The notes below the pieces were generated by a model. That model saw only the letters and a program-made list of their open reading frames with translations, searched no databases and was not told the DNA's origin. Below are positions 29,796-38,037 of a DNA stretch of 44,547 nt, one piece after another. The DNA is taken from positions 1 to 44,547 of the forward strand of contig UQEY01000015.1 in the NCBI GenBank assembly GCA_900540235.1, written 5' to 3'. The translations under genes and the position numbers were made by a program. Within the stretch, counting starts at the first letter, position 1. Every line of letters begins with the position of its first letter. This DNA is from an uncultured Eubacteriales bacterium. Its GTDB lineage: Bacteria; Bacillota; Clostridia; Oscillospirales; Acutalibacteraceae.

Positions 29796-32156
29796 TTATT
29801 GATTATCTTCTTCTATTGCAATAATGTCCATTCCGCATCTTGAAAAAGCAGCTACAACTCTTGGGTCAAACTCGGTACCGCTCTTTTCAAAAATGTAGTT
29901 TATTGCGTCTTCATAATTCCAGGCTTCTTTATAATCACGCTTAGAAACAAGTGCGTCAAAAACATCGGCAACTTTAACTATTCTTGCGTAAAGGTTGATG
30001 TTGTCACCCCTTCTGCCAAGATAACCGGTGCCGTCATAATTTTCGTGATGTTCAAGCACAACTGCTCTTGCTATTGCAAAAAATTCGCCGTCAATACCGG
30101 ACAAAATATTATATCCGGTAACAATATGTTGCCTTAAAATATTTATTTCTTCGTTTGTAAGCTTGCCCGGTTTTCTTAAAATGTCGTTGCTGATAACGAT
30201 TTTGCCGATATCGTGGAGCATTGCCGCTTTTGCCAAAACTTTTGCTTTATCTTCAAGTCCCATTTCTATTGCAAGAGTGGCAGAAATTTTTGACACATTT
30301 CTGATATGGTTTTCCGTGCAAAGGCATTTAGCTTCAACAATCTGGGCAATTTTGATAAATGCAGCCTCGTAATCATCATAAATAATCGGGTTGATTTCCT
30401 GTTCTTCAATCAAATCATTTTTATAATTTGCCAAAGAATTTGTTATTGTTTGATAAAGAATTTCAATAAATGTAGTTATATTGAATTCTTTTGGAATGTA
30501 AAGATTTTCAAAAGTGACAATATAGTCATCGTGACCGTCACTTTGAAGCAACATATTGAAAAATGTTGTGCCTACGCTGAATTTGCTTTCCTGAGTGTTC
30601 AAAACACTGTAAACAGAATCAAAGTTGACATTTCCCTTAGCGTTTTTTGAATAAACGGTGTCAAACATATCGTCGTTTTTAACTCCGACACTGTAGGAAA
30701 CACGGTTCGCCATTGCGAGTATATTGTTGCTCGTTAAGAAAGTGTAGGTTTTGTTGCAAAAATTGAGCACATAGTTTTCATAAGAAATTTTGTTATCCGT
30801 AACAATAATAATATCGGCAACAGATTTAAACAAATCGGTGTAATATTCCTCGCCTTTTTCACTTGAATACTCAACAAGGTTACCCATAGCAATTTTCTTT
30901 GAATAAAGAATGAAAAGAGTAACAAGTGTAATTACGGTTGAAATAATAAATACAAAAACAGAATATTTAATAGCTCCGAGTGCTACGCCGAAAGCATTAA
31001 ACATATATGCAAGAAGTGAATAGATGCCGACAATTCTTATTGCATTGCTGCCCAAAATGAAAAGATTTTCCGTCTTTTTAAACTCGTTAAACAATATGAT
31101 AAATGCAACAAGTGAACAAACGGCTGAGGCAATAAGACCTATTTGCATTACCAAAACATTAGGCACAAATGTAACAGCCGAAAGCGCAACAATCAAAACG
31201 GACAAAACAGTTATAAAACGATTTTTCTTTTCAACCAAAGAATTGAAATTATTAATAATCAAGCATATTACAAGTGCAGTGAGCACATTTGTAACTGCAA
31301 AAAACAACGGGGAAGAAAATGAAGCATTATGGCTTGCAAATTCTTTAAAAAACATTGCCGCACCGCAAACAAGAACATTGACAGCTACCCCGACAAGCAC
31401 CAGAATATCTCGGCTCCTAAACATCAAGCCGAACACAAGAATGCAAAGCACCAAACCGAGCAAAGCAATGCTCAATCCAAAAACGACCTGAAAATTGTCG
31501 GCTATATTTGACGCATCAAACATACTGCTGTTGCCGACAGGGTTGATATCCGCTTTAAGGTTAAAGCCGAAAGGATAATATAAATATAAATCAAGCTTTT
31601 GCATTTGAGTTGATGACGGAATAAGAACTTCATTGTAGCTGTTGCCGACGATTTTCTTTTTGCCGTAGCCGTTATTATATATTTCTTGGTCATTGAGAGT
31701 GATTTTAACGGGCGCATACTCGGTAATAACGCTGAGTACTCTTTCATCTTTTGATGAATCGATGTTATAAACCGTATGTACATATCTGTCAAAAATAGGC
31801 TTTCTTATTCTGTTATCTTTTGAAGCCTGATTATATGTTTCGGCGTTTGCAACATCCGCATTTTTGCTTCCGGTTACAAACATCCAGTTGACGATTTCAT
31901 TTTCACCGACCGGTGCAAGATAATTTGTATAAATAGATTGAAGCGCAAAAGTGAGCGCAAAAAGAATAATTGAAACAAGTGCCAAAACAATGGTTTTTTT
32001 ACCCTTCGGCTTAACGCTGTCCTTTTTTTCAATCACGCCGTCAACGAATTCGTCAAATCTGTTAGGCGCAAGTTCTTCTTCGTTTTCCTGTGTATCAACT
32101 GTTTCTTCAATCACATTTTCATCTTTTTCTTTAACTTTTTTCTTTTTGTTTTTCAT
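29796..32156 (-). CDS. Seven-helix membrane protein with HD-GYP-type phosphodiesterase domain
   Basis: A 786-residue signalling protein. A charged N-terminus and one helix (about 55-72) lead to an extracytoplasmic domain of about 150 residues. Seven or so membrane helices (about 225-420), in the 7TMR-DISM style, follow, then a linker of about 150 residues and an HD-GYP-like domain (about 600-780). Metal-site residues are present: LHDIGKI, the next His in RQHIVTGYNIL, HHENYDGTGY and VADVFDAL. The GYP tripeptide reads GYL. HD-GYP enzymes degrade cyclic di-GMP. Being inside an operon behind a GEMM-I riboswitch, it could give feedback on the signal that switches it on. GAGG lies before the ATG. 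Confidence 0.87.
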   Translation of the reverse strand: MKNKKKKVKEKDENVIEETVDTQENEEELAPNRFDEFVDGVIEKKDSVKPKGKKTIVLALVSIILFALTFALQSIYTNYLAPVGENEIVNWMFVTGSKNADVANAETYNQASKDNRIRKPIFDRYVHTVYNIDSSKDERVLSVITEYAPVKITLNDQEIYNNGYGKKKIVGNSYNEVLIPSSTQMQKLDLYLYYPFGFNLKADINPVGNSSMFDASNIADNFQVVFGLSIALLGLVLCILVFGLMFRSRDILVLVGVAVNVLVCGAAMFFKEFASHNASFSSPLFFAVTNVLTALVICLIINNFNSLVEKKNRFITVLSVLIVALSAVTFVPNVLVMQIGLIASAVCSLVAFIILFNEFKKTENLFILGSNAIRIVGIYSLLAYMFNAFGVALGAIKYSVFVFIISTVITLVTLFILYSKKIAMGNLVEYSSEKGEEYYTDLFKSVADIIIVTDNKISYENYVLNFCNKTYTFLTSNNILAMANRVSYSVGVKNDDMFDTVYSKNAKGNVNFDSVYSVLNTQESKFSVGTTFFNMLLQSDGHDDYIVTFENLYIPKEFNITTFIEILYQTITNSLANYKNDLIEEQEINPIIYDDYEAAFIKIAQIVEAKCLCTENHIRNVSKISATLAIEMGLEDKAKVLAKAAMLHDIGKIVISNDILRKPGKLTNEEINILRQHIVTGYNILSGIDGEFFAIARAVVLEHHENYDGTGYLGRRGDNINLYARIVKVADVFDALVSKRDYKEAWNYEDAINYIFEKSGTEFDPRVVAAFSRCGMDIIAIEEDNQ

Positions 32157-32167
32157 AAAAACCTCAA

Positions 32168-32878
32168 TTAATCAAGTGATGAATATCTTTTCAAAAGTTC
32201 TTCTATTTTTTGCCTTTTTGTTTCATTTTCGGTTGTTTGAGCTTTAAGTGACGAAGTGCTTGGAGCATCTTCGCTTTCTGCTTTAACTTCTGCTTTTGTA
32301 GGAGCGCTTACTTCTTCAACCGGTTTAACGCAAAGATTAGAATTGAGCATACTTCCGACAGGAACTTCAGTTACCGGTTCAACTTCGGCAGAAACAGGAG
32401 GCTCGGCTACTTTTTCAACCTCTGATTCGCTTTCTTGCGCTTTTGGAAGTTCTTTTTTTACCGCTTTTGCTTTGTCTAAAGGTTCTTCAACCTTTTCAAT
32501 TTCAGGCATTCTAACCTGCGAAACCTTTACTTCAGGCGCACTTTCAGTCTCTTTTTCAACTTCTGTTTCAAGGCTTTCCTGCACCAAGGTTTTTGGCTGT
32601 GAATTTTTTGAAACTTCGCTTTGGTTTTTTGCAAGTTCATTAATTTTTTTCATAACCTGTTCTTCAAAATCTTTTGACACTTCCGGCTTATCGCTAACGG
32701 TTGAACGAGCTACCATAACCGGGTTGCCCTCTTTGTCCAAAATGGTAATAGTTGTTTCAAAAGAGTATCCTTCAATTTCCTTTGAGGAATTTTCCTTTTC
32801 ACTTTTATACATTTTTTCAACAAAAGTTGAAGTCGAATTTGCTGCTGCGTTCATAACATTTCTGAAAATATTGTTCAT
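32168..32878 (-). CDS. Acidic low-complexity protein of unknown function, first gene of the operon
   Basis: A 236-residue protein that I do not recognise. Residues 1-75 look folded (NNIFRNVMNAAANSTSTFVE, then EGYSFETTITILDKEGNPVMVARSTVSD). From about 85 it is Glu/Val/Pro/Lys-rich and probably disordered, ending in a short helical piece (RQKIEELLKRYSSLD). There is no signal peptide or membrane segment. The ATG at 32878 follows GGAGGGAATT, right after the riboswitch terminator; a possible start at 32890 overlaps that ribosome site. The gene ends 11 bp before the HD-GYP gene. As the first product of a riboswitch-led polysaccharide operon it may be an adaptor or regulator, but nothing in the sequence proves this. 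Confidence 0.7.
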   Translation of the reverse strand: MNNIFRNVMNAAANSTSTFVEKMYKSEKENSSKEIEGYSFETTITILDKEGNPVMVARSTVSDKPEVSKDFEEQVMKKINELAKNQSEVSKNSQPKTLVQESLETEVEKETESAPEVKVSQVRMPEIEKVEEPLDKAKAVKKELPKAQESESEVEKVAEPPVSAEVEPVTEVPVGSMLNSNLCVKPVEEVSAPTKAEVKAESEDAPSTSSLKAQTTENETKRQKIEELLKRYSSLD

Positions 32879-32889
32879 AATTCCCTCCA

Positions 32890-32937
32890 AAATAAAAAAG
32901 GCTGCAAAAAAGGTGATAAATCACTTTCTTTGCAGCC
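32890..32937 (-). terminator. Riboswitch-associated terminator of the exopolysaccharide operon
   Basis: On the minus strand GGCTGCAAAGAAAGTGAT pairs with ATCACCTTTTTTGCAGCC (small internal bulge), followed by TTTTTTATT. The 5' arm directly adjoins the 3' edge of the GEMM aptamer. It stands between the aptamer and the first ribosome site. Confidence 0.9.
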
Positions 32938-33008
32938 AGTCAATCATAGTAAAAACCTTAGATACTAATGCTTTGCGTCATAGCCTTTCGACTATTTTGC
33001 CAACTATA
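32933..33008 (-). promoter_or_regulatory. GEMM-I riboswitch (cyclic di-GMP type)
   Basis: Read on the minus strand, the conserved words occur in order: GGCAAA, a stem ATAGTC-GAAA-GGCTAT with a GNRA loop, GACGCAAAGC (32970-32979), CTAAGG and ACTATGA, the last two forming the tetraloop receptor. This is the GEMM-I pattern that senses cyclic di-GMP; the GEMM-Ib subclass senses cGAMP. The terminator follows at once. Upstream (33010-33070) the sequence is AT-rich and a -10-like TATTAT is present, but no clear -35. Confidence 0.9.
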
Positions 33009-33124
33009 AAATTTTTATTTAGTTTAACATAATATATAATTTAATGCAAGAAAATTTTACGATTTTTTAAAATAAATTCAAATTATCCGTTTGAATTATT
33101 TTTATTTCTCTGCCTTTTTCTTTA

Positions 33125-33158
33125 TAAAAAAACAGCGCTTCCGATTTGGAAACGCTGT
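33125..33158 (-). terminator. Terminator of rplM-rpsI
   Basis: On the minus strand ACAGCGTTTCC pairs with GGAAGCGCTGT, one mismatch, followed by seven T. It lies 15 bp after the rpsI stop. Confidence 0.9.
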
Positions 33159-33172
33159 GAAAAGATAAATAA

Positions 33173-33571
33173 TTATCTCTTTGAGAACTGTGGTGCACGA
33201 CGAGCCTTTTTGAGACCTGGCTTCTTTCTTTCCTTCATTCTTGGGTCACGAGTGAGGAAGCCGGCTTTCTTGAGAGCAGGACGAAGTGATTCGTCATACT
33301 GAAGAAGAGCTCTTGCGATACCGTGACGGATAGCACCTGCCTGGCCGGTAACACCGCCGCCGTTTACTCTGCATACTACATCAAGCTTTTCGCCTGTTTC
33401 AGTAAGAGTGAGTGGCTGACGAACGATGAGCTTGAGTGTTTCAAGACCAAAGTAATCGTCGATATCTCTGTCGTTGATTGTGATTTTGCCGGTACCTGCG
33501 TATAAGCGTACACGAGCTACTGATTCTTTTCTTCTACCTGTACCGTAGAAATATGGATTAGTTTCATACAT
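33173..33571 (-). CDS. rpsI: 30S ribosomal protein S9
   Basis: 132 residues. The S9 signature GGGVTGQAGAIRHGIARALL and the basic tail (RDPRMKERKKPGLKKARRAPQFSKR), which reaches into the decoding region and contacts P-site tRNA, are both intact. It follows rplM by 17 bp, the conserved bacterial order. GGAGGT precedes the start. Confidence 0.98.
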   Translation of the reverse strand: MYETNPYFYGTGRRKESVARVRLYAGTGKITINDRDIDDYFGLETLKLIVRQPLTLTETGEKLDVVCRVNGGGVTGQAGAIRHGIARALLQYDESLRPALKKAGFLTRDPRMKERKKPGLKKARRAPQFSKR

Positions 33572-33588
33572 AACTCAGATACCTCCTA

Positions 33589-34017
33589 TTATAATTCGTA
33601 AGCTTCAGGCTTCTGAGCCTCATGCTTGTGGTCTGCGCCCTTGTAGATGTGGCATCTTGTGAGCTGCTTTCTGCCGAGTGTTGTGTCAGGAATCATACCC
33701 TTAACAGCAAGCTGCATAGCAAAGTCGCTCTTTTCAGCCATAAGTGTGCCGTACTTAACTTCCTTGAGGTTACCGATGTAACCGGTGTGGTGCTGATAAA
33801 GCTTCTTGTTGAGCTTGTCACCTGTAAGAACAGCTTTGTCTGTGTTGATAATAATTACGAAGTCACCGCAATCAACATTTGGTGTGAAGATTGGCTTGTG
33901 CTTACCTCTGAGGAGAACTGCAGCTTCACTTGCTACACGACCGAGAGGCTTGTCAGCAGCATCAATTACATACCACTTACGGGTGATTTCGTCAGCTTTT
34001 GGTAAAAATGTTGACAT
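33589..34017 (-). CDS. rplM: 50S ribosomal protein L13
   Basis: 142 residues, normal length. WYVIDAADKPLGRVASEAA, the HTGYIGNLKEV stretch and AVKGMIPDTTLGR are typical of L13. The ATG at 34017 has AGGAGGAATTGATT ahead; an upstream TTG at 34023 is not needed. First gene of the rplM-rpsI operon. Confidence 0.98.
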   Translation of the reverse strand: MSTFLPKADEITRKWYVIDAADKPLGRVASEAAVLLRGKHKPIFTPNVDCGDFVIIINTDKAVLTGDKLNKKLYQHHTGYIGNLKEVKYGTLMAEKSDFAMQLAVKGMIPDTTLGRKQLTRCHIYKGADHKHEAQKPEAYEL

Positions 34018-34071
34018 AATCAATTCCTCCTAAATAGTTTGACCTAAACGGTCCTTTTCGTTTGCTCACAT

Positions 34072-34100
34072 ATAATAACACAAGAAGTTTTATTAGTCAA
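34072..34100 (-). promoter_or_regulatory. Promoter of rplM-rpsI
   Basis: On the minus strand TTGACT (34095-34100), 17-bp spacer, TATTAT (34072-34077). The roughly 50-nt leader holds a small hairpin (GACC-GTTTA-GGTC) that could be part of an L13 autoregulatory leader; I cannot confirm this. Confidence 0.78.
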
Positions 34101-34209
34101 CAACAAATTTATAAAAATAGTGCAAAACTCTCGTAAACTCGCTTATTCTCACTTTTTCTTGTTAAATGCTCAATTATAAATTATGAAAACATTTGATTTT
34201 TCTCTTTGT

Positions 34210-34239
34210 AAAGGTCATATGATGCAAAGGTTATATGAT
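34210..34239. repeat. Tandem 14-bp repeat upstream of metF
   Basis: AAAGGTCATATGAT (34210-34223) and AAAGGTTATATGAT (34226-34239), one difference, period 16 bp, ending 9 bp before the metF -35 box. It looks like a double binding site for an unknown regulator. The rest of the 34101-34209 stretch shows nothing recognised. Confidence 0.6.
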
Positions 34240-34248
34240 AAATATAAC

Positions 34249-34277
34249 TTGAATTCCTACCAAAAAGATAGTATAAT
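34249..34277 (+). promoter_or_regulatory. Promoter of the metF-metH operon
   Basis: TTGAAT (34249-34254), 17-bp spacer, TATAAT (34272-34277), about 45 bp before the metF ATG. No SAM riboswitch or T-box fits into the short leader. Confidence 0.8.
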
Positions 34278-34321
34278 ACCATATGCGATTAATAGGAATA
34301 TATAAATATAGGTGATAAATT

Positions 34322-35188
34322 ATGAAAATCAGAGACATAATAAATAATAAAAAAGTAACAGTTTCATTTGAAGTTTTTCCGCCGAAGCAGTGGGATAAAA
34401 TTGCAAATACTAAAAAAGTAGTTGAAGAAATGGTTAAAGACAAGCCGTCTTTTATGAGTGTAACTTACGGTGCGGCAGGCACTACAAGCGGTTTTACAAC
34501 CGAAATTGCAAATGCTATCAAAGAGGGCGGAGTTGAGCCGCTTTCTCATCTTACTTGTCTTACTTCAACCAAAGAGAAGATTAACAGTGTTCTTGACGAA
34601 CTTGAGGCAAACGGTATTGAAAATGTGCTTGCTTTAAGAGGGGATATTCCAAAAGATTTTGAAATGAGCGAGCAACAGTATTTCCATCACGCTTATGAAC
34701 TTGTTAACGAGATTAAAAAGAGAGATAATTTTTGCATAGGTGCAGCGTGCTACCCTGAAACTCATCCTGAGTCATCAACAAGAGTTGAAGATATTGCAAG
34801 GCTTAAAGAAAAAGTTGATTGCGGTGTTGATTTTATTACAACTCAAATGTTTTTTGATAATGACAAGTTTTATAACTTCCGTGAAATGTGCGAAATTAAG
34901 GAAATTAATGTTCCCATTATTGCAGGCATTATGCCGATAACAAATGCAAATCAGGTTAAAAGAAGTATTGAACTTTCAAACGCTTCTTTACCTGTTAAGT
35001 TTACAAAGATTATGGAGCGATTCGGTGATAACCCTGACGCTATGAAGCAGGCAGGCATTGTTTACGCTACCGAGCAGATTATTGATTTAATGGCAAACGG
35101 TGTTAATAACATTCATATTTATACTATGAACAAACCTGATGTTGCTCATCAAATTATGGAAGGACTTTCGGCTATTATCAATGAATAA
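34322..35188 (+). CDS. metF: 5,10-methylenetetrahydrofolate reductase
   Basis: A 288-residue flavin-dependent TIM-barrel enzyme that makes 5-methyl-THF, the methyl donor for methionine synthase. The family segments are VSFEVFPPK (catalytic Glu), SVTYGAAGTT, HLTCLTSTKEKI, LALRGDIP, IGAACYPETHPES and DFITTQMFFDNDKFYNF. It lacks a regulatory C-terminal domain, as normal in bacteria. AGGTGAT precedes the ATG. It overlaps the next gene by 8 bp. Confidence 0.96.
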   Translation: MKIRDIINNKKVTVSFEVFPPKQWDKIANTKKVVEEMVKDKPSFMSVTYGAAGTTSGFTTEIANAIKEGGVEPLSHLTCLTSTKEKINSVLDELEANGIENVLALRGDIPKDFEMSEQQYFHHAYELVNEIKKRDNFCIGAACYPETHPESSTRVEDIARLKEKVDCGVDFITTQMFFDNDKFYNFREMCEIKEINVPIIAGIMPITNANQVKRSIELSNASLPVKFTKIMERFGDNPDAMKQAGIVYATEQIIDLMANGVNNIHIYTMNKPDVAHQIMEGLSAIINE

Positions 35189-35738
35189 GACAGAAATACT
35201 TCATTATTTGCGTACTAATTCTAAGGTTGACGACCCACGGCTTTTGAGCCTTATTGACGATTGTTGCAGTGAGGTTAACAAATGCGTAAGACCTAAAACA
35301 ATAAGCAGAATATTTGAATGTGAAGTGACTGAAGATAAGGTTATTATCGGTGACACGGTGTTTAGCAGTAAAAGGCTTGCCGATAATATGAAGGGCTGCA
35401 AAAGAGTTTGCCTTTTCGGTGCGACTTTGGGTACGGAATGTGACAGGCTTCTTCGCACTTATTCTTCAAACGATATTGCAAGAGCGATGGTACTTCAGGC
35501 GTGCCTTGCATCTAAGATTGAAGAAGTGTGCGATGCTCTTGAAGATGAACTTAAAGGTCAGGGAATGAGGCTTCGTATGCGTTATTCTCCGGGGTACTTT
35601 GACCTTGATATTAAAGAAAATAAAAAGTTATTTGAACTTATGGATATAACAAAGCGTATCGGAATTACTTTGACCGACACTTATCAAATGGTGCCGTCGA
35701 AATCTGTTACGGCTTTTATAGGTATTGAAAATGATTAG
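35181..35738 (+). CDS. Stand-alone methionine synthase activation-domain protein
   Basis: A 185-residue protein matching the C-terminal activation domain of MetH, the part that binds S-adenosylmethionine and lets oxidised cob(II)alamin be remethylated. Visible features are RMRYSPGYFDLDIKENKKLFELM (the RxxPGY SAM-binding motif of the family) and IGITLTDTYQMVPSKSVTAFIG. The ATG at 35181 overlaps the end of metF; a farther in-frame start at 35139 lies well inside metF and is rejected. It overlaps metH by 8 bp. The MetH encoded next lacks this domain, so the two should act together. The stop is TAG. Confidence 0.9.
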   Translation: MNKTEILHYLRTNSKVDDPRLLSLIDDCCSEVNKCVRPKTISRIFECEVTEDKVIIGDTVFSSKRLADNMKGCKRVCLFGATLGTECDRLLRTYSSNDIARAMVLQACLASKIEEVCDALEDELKGQGMRLRMRYSPGYFDLDIKENKKLFELMDITKRIGITLTDTYQMVPSKSVTAFIGIEND

Positions 35739-38037
35739 ATTTTTTGACGGTGGTATGGGCAGTATGCTCAACCTTAAAGCAGGTGAATTGCCTGAAAAAC
35801 TTAATATTAGCGACCCTGAAAGAGTTTTTGCCGTTCACGAGGGCTATGCAAAAGCGGGCGCAGAGTTTATCACTGCCAACACATTCGGCGCAAATTCGCT
35901 TAAATATGACAATGTGGACGAGCTTGTAAAAGCAGGTGTTGCACTTGCTAAAAAGGCAGGCAAAAAAGTTGCGCTTGATATCGGCCCCACGGGTAAGCTC
36001 CTTAAACCTATGGGCGACCTTGATTTTGAAAGGGCGGTTGAACTTTTCAGCGAGGTTGTAAGAGCAGGCAAGGACGGTGCGGATGTCGCTATTATTGAAA
36101 CTATGAGCGATATGTACGAGCTTAAAGCTGCCGTGCTTGCGGTTAAGGAAAATTCCGATTTGCCGATTATTACTTCAATGATTTTTGACGAATCAGGCAG
36201 GCTTTTAACCGGCGGTGATGTTAAAAGTGCGGTTGCAATGCTTGAGGGTCTTAGAGTTGACGCTGTCGGTTTTAACTGCGGTTTAGGTCCAAAACAGATG
36301 ATTGAGCTTGTTAAAGAACTCAGAGCCTGCACTTCGCTTCCTATTCTTGTTATGCCGAATGCCGGTCTTCCGGAATCTGTTGACGGTAAAACTGTTTATA
36401 ATGTTTCACCTGACGAATTTGCAGAAGATATGAGGGAGATTGCCAAGCTTGGCGTATCTTATCTCGGCGGTTGCTGCGGCACTACTCCAAAGCATATTGA
36501 AAGAATGATTGAACTTTGCAAGGACATTGCGGACAGTGTTCCCGAAAAGAAGAATGACACTGTTGTTTGCTCCTATTCGACTTCGGTTACAATAGGCGAT
36601 AAGCCTGTTGTTATCGGTGAAAGAATTAACCCTACCGGCAAAAAACTTTTTAAAGAAGCACTTAGAAATAATAATATTGACTATATAATTAAAGAGGGTA
36701 TTGCTCAGCAGGAAAAAGGTGCGCACATCCTTGATGTTAATGTCGGCTTGCCGGAGATTGATGAGGTTGCAATGCTTCAGTCGGCTGTGTATAATCTTCA
36801 AAGCGTGTTGCCGCTTCCGCTTCAACTCGATTCAAGCGATACTACTGCGCTTGAAAAAGCTATGAGAATGTATAACGGCAAGGCTATGATTAACTCGGTT
36901 AACGGTAAGCAGTCGTCTATGAGTGAGGTATTCCCGCTTGTTCAAAAATACGGCGGCGTTGTTGTTTGCCTTTGCCTTGATGAATCCGGTATTCCGGAAA
37001 CGGCAGATGGCAGAATTGCTATTGCAAAAAAGATTATCAAAACAGCAGAAAGCTACGGCATAGATAAAAAAGACCTTGTTGTTGATGCTCTTGTAATGAC
37101 AATTTCAACCAATAAAGACAATGCAAAAGAAACGCTTAAAGCAGTTGAATATATCAGGCATGAGCTTGGAGTGGGTACTGTTTTAGGCGTGTCAAACATC
37201 AGTTTCGGTCTTCCGAAGCGTGAGGCTATTAATACTGCTTTCTTTACTCTTGCACTTAAAGCAGGTCTTTCGGCAGGTATTATTAACCCGCTGAGTGAAA
37301 GTATGATGAATGCATACTATTCATATAATGCGCTTGAGGGTTTTGACGATAACTGCACAGAATATATTGAATCTGTTACCGCTTCGCAAACAACTAATCA
37401 AGCAGCAGGCGTAACCGACCTTAAAACTGCTATTATAAAAGGTATTAAGGAAGATTCAGCCGCTTGCGCCAAGGAACTTTTAAAGGACAAGGCTGCGCTT
37501 GATGTTATTAACGAGTATATTATTCCGGCTCTTGATGTTGTCGGCGACGGTTTTGAAAAAAATAAAGTCTTTTTGCCTCAGCTTCTTATGAGCGCCGATT
37601 CGGCTAAAGTTGCGTTTGATGTGATTAAAGAGCATTTGATTTTGGCAGGCGAGGAAAAGAAAAGCGAGCATAAAATTGTTATTGCAACAGTTGAGGGCGA
37701 TATTCACGACATAGGCAAAAATATTGTTAAGGTTCTCTTGTCAAATTACGGTTTTGATGTTATCGACCTCGGCAAAGATGTTAAGTGCGAAAAAGTGCTT
37801 GAAGAAGTGCAAAAAAACGATGTTAAACTTGTCGGTCTTTCAGCACTTATGACTACTACCGTGCCTAATATGGAAAAGACAATCAAACTTATTCACGACA
37901 ATACGGACGCAGAAGTTTTTGTCGGCGGCGCAGTGCTTACAAAGTCTTATGCCAAAATGATAAATGCCGATTATTATGCTAAGGACGCTATGGAAAGCGT
38001 AAGAATTGCTAAAGAATATTTCGGAGGTGAAGAATAA
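35731..38037 (+). CDS. metH: Cobalamin-dependent methionine synthase (without activation domain)
   Basis: A 768-residue enzyme; E. coli MetH is about 1227, the difference being largely the activation domain, which is encoded separately just upstream. Domains in order: homocysteine-binding barrel (about 1-290; FDGGMGSML start, FNCGLGP, zinc ligands in YLGGCCGTTPKHIE); methyl-THF-binding barrel (about 295-560; VVIGERINPTGKK, GAHILDVNVGLPEIDE); cobalamin cap (about 570-655); and the Rossmann B12 domain with VEGDIHDIGKNIVKVLLSNYG, where the His ligates cobalt. A frame-open TTG at 35725 is ignored in favour of the ATG. Confidence 0.96.
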   Translation: MIRFFDGGMGSMLNLKAGELPEKLNISDPERVFAVHEGYAKAGAEFITANTFGANSLKYDNVDELVKAGVALAKKAGKKVALDIGPTGKLLKPMGDLDFERAVELFSEVVRAGKDGADVAIIETMSDMYELKAAVLAVKENSDLPIITSMIFDESGRLLTGGDVKSAVAMLEGLRVDAVGFNCGLGPKQMIELVKELRACTSLPILVMPNAGLPESVDGKTVYNVSPDEFAEDMREIAKLGVSYLGGCCGTTPKHIERMIELCKDIADSVPEKKNDTVVCSYSTSVTIGDKPVVIGERINPTGKKLFKEALRNNNIDYIIKEGIAQQEKGAHILDVNVGLPEIDEVAMLQSAVYNLQSVLPLPLQLDSSDTTALEKAMRMYNGKAMINSVNGKQSSMSEVFPLVQKYGGVVVCLCLDESGIPETADGRIAIAKKIIKTAESYGIDKKDLVVDALVMTISTNKDNAKETLKAVEYIRHELGVGTVLGVSNISFGLPKREAINTAFFTLALKAGLSAGIINPLSESMMNAYYSYNALEGFDDNCTEYIESVTASQTTNQAAGVTDLKTAIIKGIKEDSAACAKELLKDKAALDVINEYIIPALDVVGDGFEKNKVFLPQLLMSADSAKVAFDVIKEHLILAGEEKKSEHKIVIATVEGDIHDIGKNIVKVLLSNYGFDVIDLGKDVKCEKVLEEVQKNDVKLVGLSALMTTTVPNMEKTIKLIHDNTDAEVFVGGAVLTKSYAKMINADYYAKDAMESVRIAKEYFGGEE

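Noticed and set aside
32256..33032. 258-codon plus-strand frame opposite the first operon gene and riboswitch
   Set aside because: Its Ser/Thr-rich product is the mirror of the Glu/Lys-rich gene on the other strand, it runs through the riboswitch, and no ribosome site supports it.
34278..34321. SAM riboswitch or T-box ahead of the methionine operon
   Set aside because: The leader from the promoter to the ATG is only about 40 nt and contains none of the conserved words.
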